Origin: Acanthaster planci
Lineage: Eukaryota; Echinodermata; Asteroidea; Valvatida; Acanthasteridae
Assembly: GCF_001949145.1 (NCBI RefSeq)
Contig: NW_019091540.1
Location: 413,987 to 477,986 of the forward strand
DNA length: 64,000 bases
Reading direction: 5' to 3'
A program made the position numbers and the translations under genes. Every line of letters starts with the position of its first letter. Position 1 is the stretch's first letter. This document shows positions 26,801 to 40,512 of this stretch, piece by piece. The notes below the pieces were generated by a model. It saw only the letters and a program-made list of their open reading frames with translations. It was not told the origin of the DNA and did not search any database.

Positions 26801-27504
26801 AAAAAGAGAAATACAGCACACTTTTCCGGTACCTGCGGACAATAACTGGAGATACTTGACTTTTTTCACCCACTTAATTCTATGTACATTTACTTTCGTT
26901 TGGTGTAAGAGGTGACGTTACAATAGTACGGGTACATGTGCATCGTCATCAATGACATAACCTCTTTCTGATCATTACAACAAATGGGAATGACACTGTG
27001 CACTTGACAGTTCATCTGAGAATGGCCAACTAAAAATTGTCACTGTCTGAAAGTGCATGAGACTGCCTCGTACTTACCCCCGGTACATGTACATGCATTT
27101 TGGGATTGGGAATTGGTAAATAAACTTTAAACTACACAAATTAAAGTGCTACTGTGTATTTCTGTTAAATATAAAGCACTTGACTGGTGTTTCAGCACAA
27201 GATACCGTAAATGACAATCTGTGCAGGCATTCTTTTGTCCTAGTGGGATGATGCCAAAGCTACCATGTACAGTACGTACACATACACTGAGTGCATTGAA
27301 TACAAATTTCAACTGTGGAAAAAAGTTAATGAGCCAAGGTCATTCAAGAACAAAGCATGTCCTTGCAATCATGTTCAGTAAGCGAATGTTCACATATACA
27401 ATGTAGTTGCCCCGATAGGGCTGACCTCGCATGCGCATATATTGCTGTTCTAGAATGACCTCCGACACACACGATTCTCATTCATAATCAACAATTATTA
27501 CCAA

Positions 27505-27775
27505 GTGGTTAGGGTCAGTGGCTTCCAATCATAGAATGGAGGTTCGAATCCAGCTGCTGGCAGTTTGTTATGGCCCTTGGCAAGCCACTTCACTCCTGCT
27601 TGCCTCTCTCCACCCAGGAGTATAAATGGGTACCAGCATTAGCTGGGGAAGCAACCTGCAATGGACTGGCATCCCATCAAGGGGGAATAGAAATATTCTC
27701 AGTCGTTTCATGCCAAGGAAACCTAAGATACATGTTAACACCGGCCTGATGAGCCAAATTGGCTCCGACCAGACA
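27505..27775 (+). mobile_element. tRNA-derived SINE
   Basis: The head resembles a tRNA with Pol III boxes: A-box-like AGTGGTTAGGGTCAG (27512 on) and a perfect B box GGTTCGAATCC (27541-27551). The body follows (CCCTTGGCAAGCCACTTCAC, CTCTCTCCACCCAGG, TATAAATGGGTACC), then a tail with GCAATGGACTGGCATCCCAT. This is the layout of tRNA-SINEs with a conserved central domain and a LINE-derived tail, widespread in marine animals; I cannot say which superfamily. The T-stem no longer pairs well, so it is an old copy. No target duplication was found. Confidence 0.7.
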
Positions 27776-30700
27776 TGTATGTAGGTCTGTAGCATTGAGC
27801 TACTGTACATGTATATTAAGCTACTAGAGTGCTAACGTTTCATCCTCCGCACGGAGAAAATTTGACACTGTCCTGGAACAGACATTTTGAATCTGCCGGT
27901 ATGAATCCATTTTGAGTCCTTGTAGAACATTTGAAATCAGATAGATGTACATGTACTCTGAATGCAACGTGCATTGGGTACCGATAATATGCAATTGAAA
28001 AAGTCACGGCAAAATTATCCGTAGCGCATACGCGCACATGCCTTTGCGTTGTTAATACCGAGCAAAAATGAAATGTCCATTCAGTGATTGTGCGTTCAGG
28101 TTTTCTGCATATTGCCAATCAGCTTTGCTGATGCATCGTTTTAGAATAGATATGCAGATATGCAAAAAGCCGTGAAAAAGCCGTACAAAATTTCAAGTTT
28201 TCCATAGGTTTGTGCACAAACACGGATGCCCCCCAGCAGGTATTATTTTGTATGTGAGTCAGTGTTCGGGTTTTTATATCTCTATGGTCTGTTGGCAGGT
28301 ACCTTAATTAGGCCAACTTGAAAAAGGGTCTTTGGAAACAGTGTCAGTAGGGCTCAGTACTTGGTGACTGTAGGGAAATCCCCCATTGTGAGCAAAGAGT
28401 TATCAATCCCTATGTAATGTACCAGTACTTGGAATAATTTAGGTGTTCTACTTTCCCGATCCTACAAAATCCTTCCAAATCCTTCATATCCTCCTTCGAA
28501 GGAGCGAGTAGAGGTATGGTTATTGAAACAAAACACTGTGTGCCAAAATGCAAATCTACATGTATTACCGCTATTTTCAGACAATGCAAACATCTGCATG
28601 TTTGTACAATGTATCTACCCATAGGTGTATTTGTAACCAGTTTAAGGATTACTGTTGGGTATAACTATAACCTGCACATTAATTAATCAACTCTTTAATA
28701 TAAATGCTTACAAGTCCATGGATTAATGTTTTTCAAAGCCACTTGAATAAAAGCTTACAGGGACTAGAGGACTTGTGAAGTTATGCCAGCCCCTTCCACA
28801 GAAGCTGTCAGGCAATAATTCAATGGTAAGTACCAGCCCTGACAGCCACTGAAAGCTGCACATGCCACAAGGCACAGGGGAATAGGCAGGACCCACTAAA
28901 TATCTGTCAAACAGCAAATTCAATTATAAATCTTGCATGTGCGGTTTCAAGGGATGTGGTACATGTACATGTGTAAGTGAGGCACTTTCACATGTATGGA
29001 AAAGCATCGCAGGCATGCACCTGCACCGTTTTTTTAATCATCACCATAAACAGTACCACGCATCTTACATGTATATCATGCTCCGGCCATGTACCGATAT
29101 TCAGTATGTACAGGTGAAATTCAATTACATGTCATATATAATATAATATAAAATGTCTTGGAATTTGTCCTCAGAGTAAACGCTACAAATCTTTTCAGGC
29201 CATTCTGTTTGTGTCTGTCTCTCTGTTTGTATGACTTTTTAATCAAATTTTCAGTCCTTCCCTACAGTATCTTACAGTGTACATATACATGTACACTGTG
29301 CATGTATACATGTACACGTATGAGCTTGGGAGATTTTTCTGAACAGTTTGGAGTTGGGGCTCTTTGTGTTTGGGAACATATTCTTGCAACTGATACAAAG
29401 CATCTTTATCAGTTTTGAGATTTTTTTGCTAAATAAAACAGTTCCAAATGTAAATTTGTTTCATGTTACGAATACTGTACATGTACACTGTATGTATGAA
29501 CATGTACATGTACTGTAGGCCTACTTGGATAAGCAACTGATTTCAAATGACCCCTCAAAAAAGAAAATCACAAATGAATGAAATAGCAGGATCCAGCCGT
29601 CCAAGCTGCTTCTACAGTGTAGAGGATGTGTAAAATGGCAACCAGACACCAGTGTGGCAAAAACCTGGCAGCACTGTAAATGACTGAGGAGGATTCGGGC
29701 AGGTTTCCCAGCAATAAAATGCACAGAGAGATGGACGATGGCAAGAATACACAGACCGGGATTGGAGACTTCTGTACATCAAATGTGAAACCTTTCAAAG
29801 CTTTGCTATCAACCTTTCCCCCAACCCCCTCCGGGTACTTCTCTGAACCAACAAAAAACACATGCAGGCCACTCCTGTAAATTATTAGATGCTATAATCC
29901 TGACGGCAAATATTTGTTCCTCTGTGACTCAGGGATTACTCCATGCACCAGTGCACCTTCCCCCTCCCCCCCTCAAAAAAGTGAATGGGGAAAATTCTGT
30001 GGCAGCGGGCCAGAATCGGCAGAATCCCTAGGCATACCAAATTGGATCTTTATCGGGAAAACATCAAAAAGCAACTGCACTGCCAATTGGTCAAAATGGG
30101 CCCCACCGCCAGGCCTGTCACAAGCTCACAAGCTCCCTGGTAAAAACGGATCTACCGTAATTTGGTAACAAATGGAGTTTACGTCCATAGAAATTGGACT
30201 GATTCTGACATTAAGCAGCGAGCGCTTTTCATGGTTGCATGGGCACATGAATGTTTGATATAAATGAGTTCAAGAATACCTCACTGCTTCATGGTTGGGA
30301 ATATGATTCACTGCTGAAGATTCTGTCAGATATTTCTGATTTGTTGATTAAGTGTTAGGTGTATGTTACAACTTATATCCTCCCCTCAACTGCAACGTCT
30401 AAACGTAATATACCGGTAATTGTTTTGTTGACGAGGAAATTGATAACATCCTTTCAGTCTTTTAAAGGGTTTGCTTGCTTGTTGCAACAGCTTGAAAAAC
30501 TCAACTGAGTTATAATGGCATTCCCCAAAACTTTGCTTCTCCAAGAATTTTGAAGAACATGCCAACTCAAAATACCCACTTACCAGTAGATCTACATGGG
30601 TGTACATGTACAGTACACTAGCCGCAAAACAAAAGCAACCAGATTTTTTTCCGCACGACTGGGGAAGAAGGCACTTTGATTGTCCACCCACATTTCCCAT

Positions 30701-33700
30701 GCAGATGGGCCGTTCTTCAACTGCTTAAAAGGTACACTGGTAGCAGCAACAAATTTTCGACACTGTTTTTTCAAATTTATGCTTTTCTCCAATAAGTTAA
30801 ATGTATTGAAAATGGACTTTCACAGAAAACTGTCCATGCTTTCTAGGACAACTGAGGGTGCTGTTGCTCTGGTGTCATCCAAGGAATACATGGCTTAGTG
30901 CACACAGGGAGGTTTTTTCGTTCAAATTGTGAACCAAGAATTAACTCGCTAAAAGCACTTCTTAAAAAGGGCTGTTTGTTTGTTGTTTGCTTGCTTGTTG
31001 GGGTGTTTGTTGGTTTGTTTACTGTGTGTACTCACAAAACAATAAATCGCCCACATAAGAGAAAATTAAGGCACGCGAAATCTAATGTTAGCACCTTTTC
31101 ATGCACAAACATTGAGGTGTTCGCACAGAAAGGCATCACACTTTTGCTCATGAATATGGAAATACTCATTAGCATTAAAAGCAAAAGGGCAGCAAAGTAT
31201 CCTTTAAAATCAAACACTGAAAATTAGGACAACTGAGACAAAGGGTGCATTTTAGAGGTTTGCCTTTTTTTAAATGCACTGCAGAGACTCTGTAAGGCAC
31301 ACTTTCACATTAAATCAAACAGACCCAAAGTGTGGAACCATAGTATACACCCCTACATACATGTGCATAGCAAAACTACTGTACTCACACTGTGCATAAC
31401 CAAGAGACAGTGATTGCTTGTCAACAGTAATGCGGTGTATCTTCCCTTGGGGCTGACAGGGCATGGGTGAATGTGCGCACAAATGGCATGGAGCATGTAC
31501 AGCAAGACTGGGCCTGTGGTGTCTGCATTGGCAAGAGGTAAGCCCAGTCTAGTATCAGCCCACTGTCTGCATCACATCAATCAGTGGAGATACTGTGCTT
31601 ACACATGGAATTCACAGTGAAACCAAACAAAAATGTGAGTTTACCGAGTAAAGAGGGAATGCTCTATCCCTCTGACCGGTGCTTGTGAGCATCTCAGACT
31701 TTCTTTATGATCCTTCCGCCATATACTGTTCTGTCAGAGCCATCCTGAAGCAGTGATAAAAGAAACCAATCTTTAAGTCAGAGATTCAAACAACTGATTA
31801 AAATTAGCTTCAACAATATTGCGGAGAAAATTAACTATTTTGAGGCATCTTTCAAAAAAATGTTTCGGATCAATAATTAGAACAATCTTCCCAAAGTTAA
31901 CTAGAGCTTTCTAAAATTAAAAGAAGCTTTTCATAATGACACATGAAACGATGTTTCATAACCTTGTTCGCTCTTCAATGTCTTTTACTTAAATTAATAG
32001 AAAAACACAATTTCCAAATCTTAACTATGGAAACAATTCACATTTATGCAGCACATCAGGTTCATTTAACTACACACAACTAATGTGTATGGTACATGTG
32101 CATGTGCCACACAGCAAGTTACAATGACCACATACATTTCGTACATGTACAATGTACTGTAACAAACAGAAAGTCTGGGCCAACATTTTGATCCGAATAA
32201 TGTCCAAAATGTGACATACCGGTACACCCCCATGTACACCATTTAGATTGTGTGTTTATTCCTGGCTCTTTGTATTTGCATGTATCGTTAACACACAATA
32301 ATCGTCTTAACACTGGTGCATCTGTCAGTCAATCCCATACTGGCAATCCACAGGAAAATGGCTGCGGTTTGGCTCTGCGTTCCAATGGCTTTTCAAGCAT
32401 CATGTTTGATACTGCTCCAGATGATCCAACACCTTGTTACAAAAAAAAACCTGTCTAAGGAATGTCTTTGTCCCCTGTCTACCAGACTTTGGGAACGTTA
32501 TCTCCATTATACGCTGCCCGGCAACTGAGTATTTACTGCCAATTTTTTTATTAGGTTTTCTTTTCCGATGAGATTCACTGTGACACAATGATGGAGTCTT
32601 AAACAAATTTGAACTAAATAAATGTACAGGTACCAGTTAATGTACTAATAGGATTACTTCAAAATAGTGGTACAAAGCAGCACCGGTAAATGTAGCTAAG
32701 GTTTTTCTTGCGTGTGTTACAGCTATCTGACATTTTAAAACAGATCTTTTTATTAGAGCTCAAAGTCGGTGGTAATATAACTATAATATTACCACAACTT
32801 TGAGCTCTGATGAAAAGGTCTCACTGTTTGTCAAAAGACATACCTTGTACAAGCTTACTTGTACACAAAAGTTAGGCCACAAAATATACCATTAGGCTTT
32901 CTTTGTGTACCACCCAGCACTTCCTGTTCTGTGATTCAGTGACAACGAACAGCTGTCAACTATTGCCCAAGACCTGGCAAATTGGGTCAATTTTCTTTTT
33001 TTCTTTTTTCACCCCAAAAATGGCAGTTCCAGAAAAAATAACTGACAGTGGTTTAGAAAGGAAGAATTATGGCCTTTGGGGTACGCTGGGATACGCATTT
33101 CACAGCTACAAATGAATATGCCTTAAAGGACTCAAGGGAAGCATCCACTCAGTGGAATTTACATACATGTATGTACAGCACATTGTTTTCACTGAGCTAC
33201 AAATATAATTTGAAAATGCATTAGTTCCAGTTGAAAAAGGTCACAAGATCAGTATATCTGGCAGGTGAAAAGAATGCTATAACATTTTAATAAGCTACAT
33301 GTAATCGATTGAATTGCAACTGAATAATGTGTACAAACCTGCATGTACATGTACAAATGTATGTGTACAACAACTTACACACATGTTCATGTAACCATGG
33401 TAACCATCTTCACTCAACTTTTTTGGTCAGGGCAGGAGTGGTGTCAGATCACCCAACAAAGTAAAAATTTGGAATAATTAACGAAGTAAATTTGGAATGA
33501 AAACATCAATGATTACCATTAGCAATAAAAGTAAGGTAAAGGACCAGGGCATAATTTGTATATATTCCTGCCTCATGGCTGCAGTCTGAAAGGCAGATAA
33601 TTATTACAACTGGCATGCCAAGTCCATTTGCTGCCACAGGATTCCCTACTAACACCTTGAGCAAGTCTGAAACTGATAAAGCATTCCAATTGAAGGGATG

Positions 33701-36323
33701 CTTCGTGCAATAAGTATCATAATATCTAGGGTAAGTCGATTGCCTCTCTGGAAACAATGATTCGGTCCTGAAGAAACATTGTGTTAAATCTGTAAAGCAA
33801 AATCAAGCAGCCCAGACACATCCATCATTTGAATGGGGCTGTATCATGTTTTTTCACCCTTTTTTTGTTTCCCTGGCTCCAATGTCTCCTTTCAAAATTT
33901 CTAACATATTGTCCCATCTGGTGAACGCGTGCTGCATCGTACATCATACACATCGTAAATTGGATAGGATCTTTGTCATCATGTCAACAATGATATATAG
34001 ACATATTTTCCAGTGAGCAATAAATATGCTTTATGTGTACATTAACGAAAGCTATTTGGGCATACCATTATTCAACATCGTTCTTCCACTTCGATCATTT
34101 TTTAAGTTCAATCACCAGGCAAGCCAATGACCAACAACAATTTTTATGCTACACAATAATTTCTGAAGTAGTACAGCCAATAGCAGGCCCTTCACCAATC
34201 ACACGCACAAATTTAAGCCAGGCTGTAGGCCTACTACGCATGCATACGCTGCAAAGCAGTGCAGGCAGGTGTGGGTCAGCTCCAAGCCCCTCAGAATTTG
34301 AATGGAAACTTGCATGTCAGCTATATACAGTATACGGGTTTGGCGTACAGTGTATCAATTGAGAATGCTCGGTCTGGCACTTCCCCGATAATTTTGTAAG
34401 CACTGCACACTCAGTGCCATCCCAGCAACATCGTGATTCTGGACAGTGAGGGGGAGGACCCATCATTTAAAGGGCACAGAATCCATTATTACAAAAAATG
34501 TAGGTGGGGTTATTTCATCTATTTGTACACGTACTGGTACATGTAACTATTAGAACTGGGTACCTGTTTTACACACACCTGTACGTACAGCCGGGTAACT
34601 ATGAAACAGTGATAGTTATTAGCATTTTACATGTAAGACATACTTGTACATGCACAAGCATTCTACAACTAAAAATGAATTGGCTGGAATTCTTTGGATG
34701 TATGTACATATACATGTACATGAATACATTTGAAAGCTGCGCAAATGTGTGTTGTGCTTGTCTCCAGAAAGGCTGTTTTCCAATTTGTGATGGGTTTGAA
34801 TATAATACCCAAACCAGAATCTGGCACCCTGTCATTTTGTAAAATTTAGGTGCTAACACGTGCGCCTACAGCAAGCAATGGGGACATCACTGACTTCGGT
34901 GCAGGTGTGACGACGTCCTTCTACTTAAGCGCACCCGCCCTGACATAACAATGTGACAAATCAGGTGACAGCAAGCACCGATGATGCTTTGACAATGGAC
35001 CACTTGCTGATCCAAATAACTACATCAACTGAAGGAAACACGCACCAAGTCCTTGCAATTCCAAGATTCCTTTTTTATTGAGGGGGGGTTTGGTTTCAAA
35101 TAGGTCAGAGGCGATTCACATTATGTGATTCATTGATATGTTCAATCCACCACAAGTGGCACAATCATGCATTATTAATGGGTCAGCCAAAGAAGAAACC
35201 CCCCCTTCCCTTGCACACAGGATGATGGGGCTAAATGACAGAGGCCAGACAATGGGAAGCAGGGTAAACAAACTGCCAGGCCAGATTTGTCACGCTGGGG
35301 TGGCCACTGTTAGTGAGGGTAGAATGCCAACTGGTGTCGGGAACAGGGAGTTTGAGAGATCAATCAATAAAAAAATATAAAAAACTGGGCCAATGGAGCA
35401 ACTTTTATCACGCATTAGCAGTATCACTGTGGTACATGTACTGTAGATGTATAATTTTACACAGCCAGAGAACCACATACATGCTGTATAATTCTGTCAA
35501 CAAAGACTTCTCAAAAGACTTTTCTTTTTCAATGTCTAAGAAATCAAATAACTACCATAAGTACCGTACTTTGGAAAGTTGGTAAAGGGTAACCAATCCA
35601 GTCATAATTTAGAACTGCTTTCTGACATCCAAGATTGCCCATGGAGCACCTACATGTACTTCCAATCTACAAGTACATTATGTATGCATGTATCACTATT
35701 GAAAACAGTTTTCAAATCTGCACATTCCATCTCCACACTGCAAACTAATAAAGACACATCTTACAGAATGGAAAACACCGACGATTTGCTCATTTAAGAA
35801 ATACATACATGTACAAAGTAGCTCTCCATTCGTAAGACATCAATTTTCTTTCAGATGATGTACATGTATACTTGTATAGATATGGAAATATGCAGTTCAC
35901 GTTCACCAAAGGTACTGATCATGCAAGGAAAGAATCTTTTCTACCCAACATCTTTCTACTACTTTATGTACTTGTACAGGTACGTCTGCAGAACTTCATT
36001 TAAACTGCCACCTTAATGAAAGGGTTGGAATAAACACGCATGGTAAAAAAAAATTTCCTACCAGTAGCCTACATGAATTTAAATTAAGTTCTGTATCATT
36101 AAGCAACATGCACAATGTAAGTTTTGCTTCTGAAGCTGTCATGAGGTTTATTGTCTGAATTTTTCCATGAACTGTGCTTCTGTGAGCCTGGAAAGTGAGC
36201 CATTAATTAAAGAATTTCCCCTCACTTATTGCTTGAAGGTCAAATAACAATTGCCGTACATGTATGTACATGTACTTTTATGTGCATGTACAGTATCTTG
36301 GATAGTGTGCACAATAATGTGGA
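27776..36323. other. Non-coding interval
   Basis: Only the 80-nt hairpin (32742-32821), a degenerate (TTTG)n stretch (about 30975-31022) and scattered TACATG palindromes are seen. No supported exon. Confidence 0.55.
32742..32821. repeat. 80-nt near-perfect hairpin
   Basis: The left arm, 32742-32778, pairs with the right arm, 32785-32821, around a loop of about 6 bases. Both arms contain AGAGCTCAAAG and TGGTAATAT. Of the few differences, three are T against C, which are G:U pairs in a plus-strand transcript. It could be a very small MITE or a hairpin RNA; no known miRNA seed was recognised. Confidence 0.7.
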
Positions 36324-36690
36324 CTACCGCAAGGTACAAAATTTGGACCGTAGGATTTTCTTGCTAAATTCAATGGCGCTGTTCGTCTTTATAATTCAAC
36401 TGGCACTAATGGTCGATTACTTAGTCTAAAATATGTCAATGACATGACTATTGTGGAGAGCGGTAGACGGAATGACCCCTATACAATTCAATCTGTTTTG
36501 GATAAATTTAGTCAATGGGCGGTACAAAATAATCTGAAAGTCAACCCCGATAAATGTGCTTGCATGACTATATGCTTTACAAAAAAAAAATTCCACAATT
36601 TCCTCCTTTACAGATTTCCTCTACTGATCTCCACATAGTTGATTGTGTAAAAATTGCAAACAATGTAGCAGTTTAGCCTTTGGGCTACAA
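36324..36690 (+). pseudogene. Relic of a jockey/CR1-like non-LTR reverse transcriptase
   Basis: From 36324 the plus strand reads LPQGTKFGP, the RT motif before the palm. One stop later it gives FNGAVRLYNS and KYVNDMTIVESGR, where the catalytic FADD/YVDD is changed to YVND, then DKFSQWAVQNNLKVNPDKC, typical of the thumb-proximal region (LNPKKC). A frameshift in the A-run near 36580-36590 moves the rest (HIVDCVKIA) into another frame. Only about 120 codons remain, and the flanks are anonymous repeat DNA. Confidence 0.75.
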
Positions 36691-36786
36691 ATGCATTGTG
36701 TTTTTAACAAACCAGAAATGAGTGAATGAATAATAAAACATCTTTTCCTACGTCCATGGTCTGACGGACTCCAATGCATACATGTG

Positions 36787-36812
36787 AGAGAGGGAGGGAG
36801 GGAGGGAGAAAG
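36787..36812. repeat. Purine-rich (GGGA)n microsatellite
   Basis: A short run of GAGGGAGGGAGG-type sequence lies just downstream of the RT relic. Confidence 0.8.
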
Positions 36813-36939
36813 CCTCAGAAAGGAGGGAATGAAGGTGGGCTGAGCATAAATAATACATGTACTGGTACATGAACGGCTGCCTTCAAAATAAACACTCTGA
36901 TAACAATAAAAAACAGTTAAAACTCCCCAGAAATTACCT

Positions 36940-37200
36940 GTACACACATGTACATGTATGCATTATTGCTACATGTACACGTACCCGGTATGTTCTCTGA
37001 AGCTCTAGGGAAACATACACGAGTCCCCATACAAGTAGCCTCTGTATACATGTCAATGTACACAGGCCATTAAGTTTCACACTGTGTTGGGAAATTGTAA
37101 CTGGTGTGTTGTGCATGTGCATAATGTACATGTAACGTGAATGAACATGTATCATACATGTGTGTACAGTACGTGCACATGTACATGTACAAGTAGGTAC
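36940..37200. repeat. Dense zone of ACATGTAC palindromes
   Basis: Several short clusters (36945-36985, 37125-37145, 37170-37200) sit close together. Similar ones follow to about 37600. No coding signal. Confidence 0.75.
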
Positions 37201-39000
37201 AACTGTACAGCACTAGAATATGTACACGCACATGGTGACTTACAACATCTTCTGTACAATTGGTCCACGAGACCATGATGTACTTTTTGAACAATCCTCT
37301 GTCTCCAATTCACATACAAAGTGTTAACAGGCTTAAATGTGAGTAACAACTAACATTAATCACACAGAAATGACAGCTGGACAGCATACATACATGTATA
37401 CTGGTACCGATATCCTGTGAATGTGCAAACATCACATACATGTACATGTAGGCACATTCTCAACCTGCACGACCATCGGGTTAATGAAATAAATGACATA
37501 ATATCCAAGGATGGCCTGGGGTACACAAGTTCCAAGCACTAAGTATCACATATGTACATGTACGTGTGGCAGTGTATACATGTACATGTACACATATCCA
37601 AATGCATCGTGTATAAATGTATGTGTCCACGTAACTGTACAGGAACAATGCTATTTACCCTTCTGATAATAAAGAAAATTATCCACATAATAACTTTCAC
37701 AACATCCCAGAGTAAACTTCAGGAATGACAATTTAAAAGTTACATTCTTCCAAGGATTCAAAATTTCTCAGCATATCTTCATACCTCACATTGACCTTCA
37801 CCAGCATTTTCTGTCTCAAAATTTCAAATCACTATTAAATCACTGAATTCACTTCTATTTCTGCAAGCCGAACAAGCTGGTCCATCAGTATAAAAAGCAG
37901 TTATGGTAGTCTTCCAGATACATTTTTACACTAACCCTAACCGCCAAGCATATATTTTGGCTTACCGTACTCAATACCAGAAAATACTAAGTAGTAGCCT
38001 GAGCCTGAAAGACCTAGCGCTACAAATTACTACTTCTGGCTACCGTAGGTTACTTCCATTGTTACTCGTACAGAGAACAATAAAGCCATGCATTCATAGT
38101 GCCACAGCACTGTATGGTACATGTAAATTGTCTTCTCTATTGTATTTTATGGCTTCAGAGAACAATGCGGTCATGTCCTCTTACAAGCGGCAGCATTAAC
38201 TACTGCATTTTACTACAAGTAGTAATTTGTAGTACTATGTAGGGTTAGGGCTAAAGCCAGTGGAGAAAAAATGCAAGTGACAAATTTCTGAAGAAGTATG
38301 GAAACAAGCTACATGTAAGGTCCAACTTGCATTAATGTCAAGACATTCCAAAATGTCACCCAAAAGTATTGCAAAGAATATACCCAGTACTAGCATGTCT
38401 CATTTGAGATTCTACTTCACTTCACACACCCCGATTAACACCTACAATGTAGAGATGGTTTGCATACCAGCAATGTTTACTGCATGGGTCTTTAGTGCTT
38501 CATATCAAACTTGAGCATGTACACCAAGACATGTTGTGAGACCCTGAGGGTGTGCTGTGCAGATGATGCCAGATATGCAAAATGACTGCCAACATTTGGT
38601 GACTTTTCCATTTGTGGGAGTTTGTTGCAGTGACACACATGCGAACATGTGCTTACATGTAGACTGGGTTTCTGAAAAGACAACAGTTTGCAAATGTCCA
38701 GACATTGACCCTTTCAGCTTTTCCCCAATGTTTTTAATTTCCTCAGACACAAGTTGCTGTGTGACCACAGCGTCCCTCCAATGTTTGAACTTTCTGTCAT
38801 TTATTCCCCGGTTCTGCTGGCATGACTCATAGTCATAGAACGTGCAACCTGAATGGAATGCAAATTTTATTCATGACCATTGTGAGGGTTAAATTTTAAG
38901 CATTAAAAAAAATGGCCAGGACTGCACAAATGTCCATGTACATTCCTCGATAATTTTTCCAAGAAAACACAGACTGGTCAAAGAAATAACTGAGTTAAGA

Positions 39001-39131
39001 ACTATACTGTTGACTATACTATAATGTTTACTATACTATATTGTTGACTATACTATAATGATGACTATACTATATTGTTGAGTATACTATACTGTCGACT
39101 TTACTATACTGTTGACTATACTATACTGTTA
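39001..39131. repeat. 17-bp AT-rich minisatellite, about 7.7 copies
   Basis: The unit is close to ACTATACTATAATGTTG, with single-base differences between copies. The array starts with a 12-base partial unit. Nothing coding is seen near it. Confidence 0.9.
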
Positions 39132-40438
39132 TTAACTTCTACATATTTAAATGTTTTCCGCTGGGGGAGGGTAGGATAACTGGTATAACCTGCCTCTACA
39201 TGTACACGTATGTACAGGCAGATGACACTGACAGACACCTTCACACTGTATCATGACTGGGGCTGACCACACTGACTGACCAACGGACTGTATTTATGAG
39301 TCGGCCATCTTGAATTAAAAGTAAAGTTTCAGTTCTCATTTTGGGAACCTGAGAGTAAAAATTACAGCAAGGAAATAAAGGTTCATTACAAATTCATGGA
39401 AGTATATGTTTATAAAATAATTTTTTGAAAACTTGTGATAAATTACATATACCGGTATTTACTGAGCCACATTTGAAAAAATAGACTCAAGAAAAAAAGA
39501 TGCCTTTAAGTGTTGAGGGAAACTTGTCATTTATGTAGAAAAACAGGTTCCCCAACTGGCAAAGTGAAAATGATATTACTAACATCAGTTCAGAATTTTG
39601 TGCACATTGTACATGTACAATGAAAGTGCATGAGCGTGTGGCCTGGTGGTTATTAAGTTAGCTTTGAGAACATGTCGGCATAGGATCAATTTATGATTAG
39701 GCCACACCGGCATACTTCACTCCTCCCCCAGCCTGAAAAAGTCCCAATATCTTCCTCTACTTTTTTATTACTTCAACTTGAAAAGACTCAACCAAGTCTC
39801 TTGTCAACCTGAAGAGACTGTAAACCCTACTTTACCAGAAAACTCAAAACCTACATGTACATGTACGTTATCAGTTTGTATGAAAATCAAATCATGTAAT
39901 CATGTCAACCTGCTTCCATACCAAAAGGTATGGTCTAATCTGATAGAATATATCTCTTATTGTTTTTTATCCTGCCAGTGTATCATATTGTATTGTTATA
40001 CATGTACATCTGTCTTGAATACTGTCTATTATTGGCCCAGAACAATCATGACAGGGCAATATATCTGCATATCACACTCGCCATGAGATATCTCATTCTG
40101 TCGATTGTGCATGCAAAAGACATAAGAATTAAGAGCTTCAACAAGTTCACGAGCGAACATTTCCGCTCCTTTGGTCAGTTTTGTGTGGTACCTGTGATAT
40201 GCTTTGTGCATAGGCTACCAGGGAATTTCATCAATGATTGCACTTGTATAACAGACTCATTCCCATCCCCACAGCGTACATGTACAAGGTACCAGTGATG
40301 CAGGGACCACTACCAAACTACTGGTGTATCGGTATATGTACTCACTAGTACATGCACTAGTTTCACATTAAAAGTTTATGCCATTAAAATAAGTGAGGGA
40401 ACAGTGCATTTGCAGACGTAAATGTTTCCACTTTTCTT

Positions 40439-40512
40439 TTCCTGATCTGTGGCTCCACGATTTTTAAAAATTTCTTTCCTGATCTGTGGCGCCATGTTTT
40501 TTAAAAGGGAAA
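40439..40512. repeat. 37-bp imperfect tandem duplication
   Basis: TTCCTGATCTGTGGCKCCA followed by a T-rich and A-rich stretch occurs twice with a 37-bp spacing. Confidence 0.75.

Larger units (their letters stand above)
14553..27504. other. Repeat-rich interval upstream of APC coding exons
   Basis: Expected to contain the APC 5' UTR exon(s) and promoter on the minus strand. The most CpG-rich spot is about 20210-20325 (CGCGCGCG, GCGCAGACGGCGC), with a weak minus-strand donor (CACAG before GTACGA) at about 20142; this is only a candidate. The rest is TACATG/ACCGGT palindromes, the 47-bp duplication and anonymous AT-rich DNA. Confidence 0.5.

Noticed and set aside
31064..31085. TAAGGCACGCG, the first 11 bases of miR-124
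   Set aside because: The remaining bases do not match and the flanks do not fold into a precursor hairpin. An 11-base match is plausible by chance in 64 kb.
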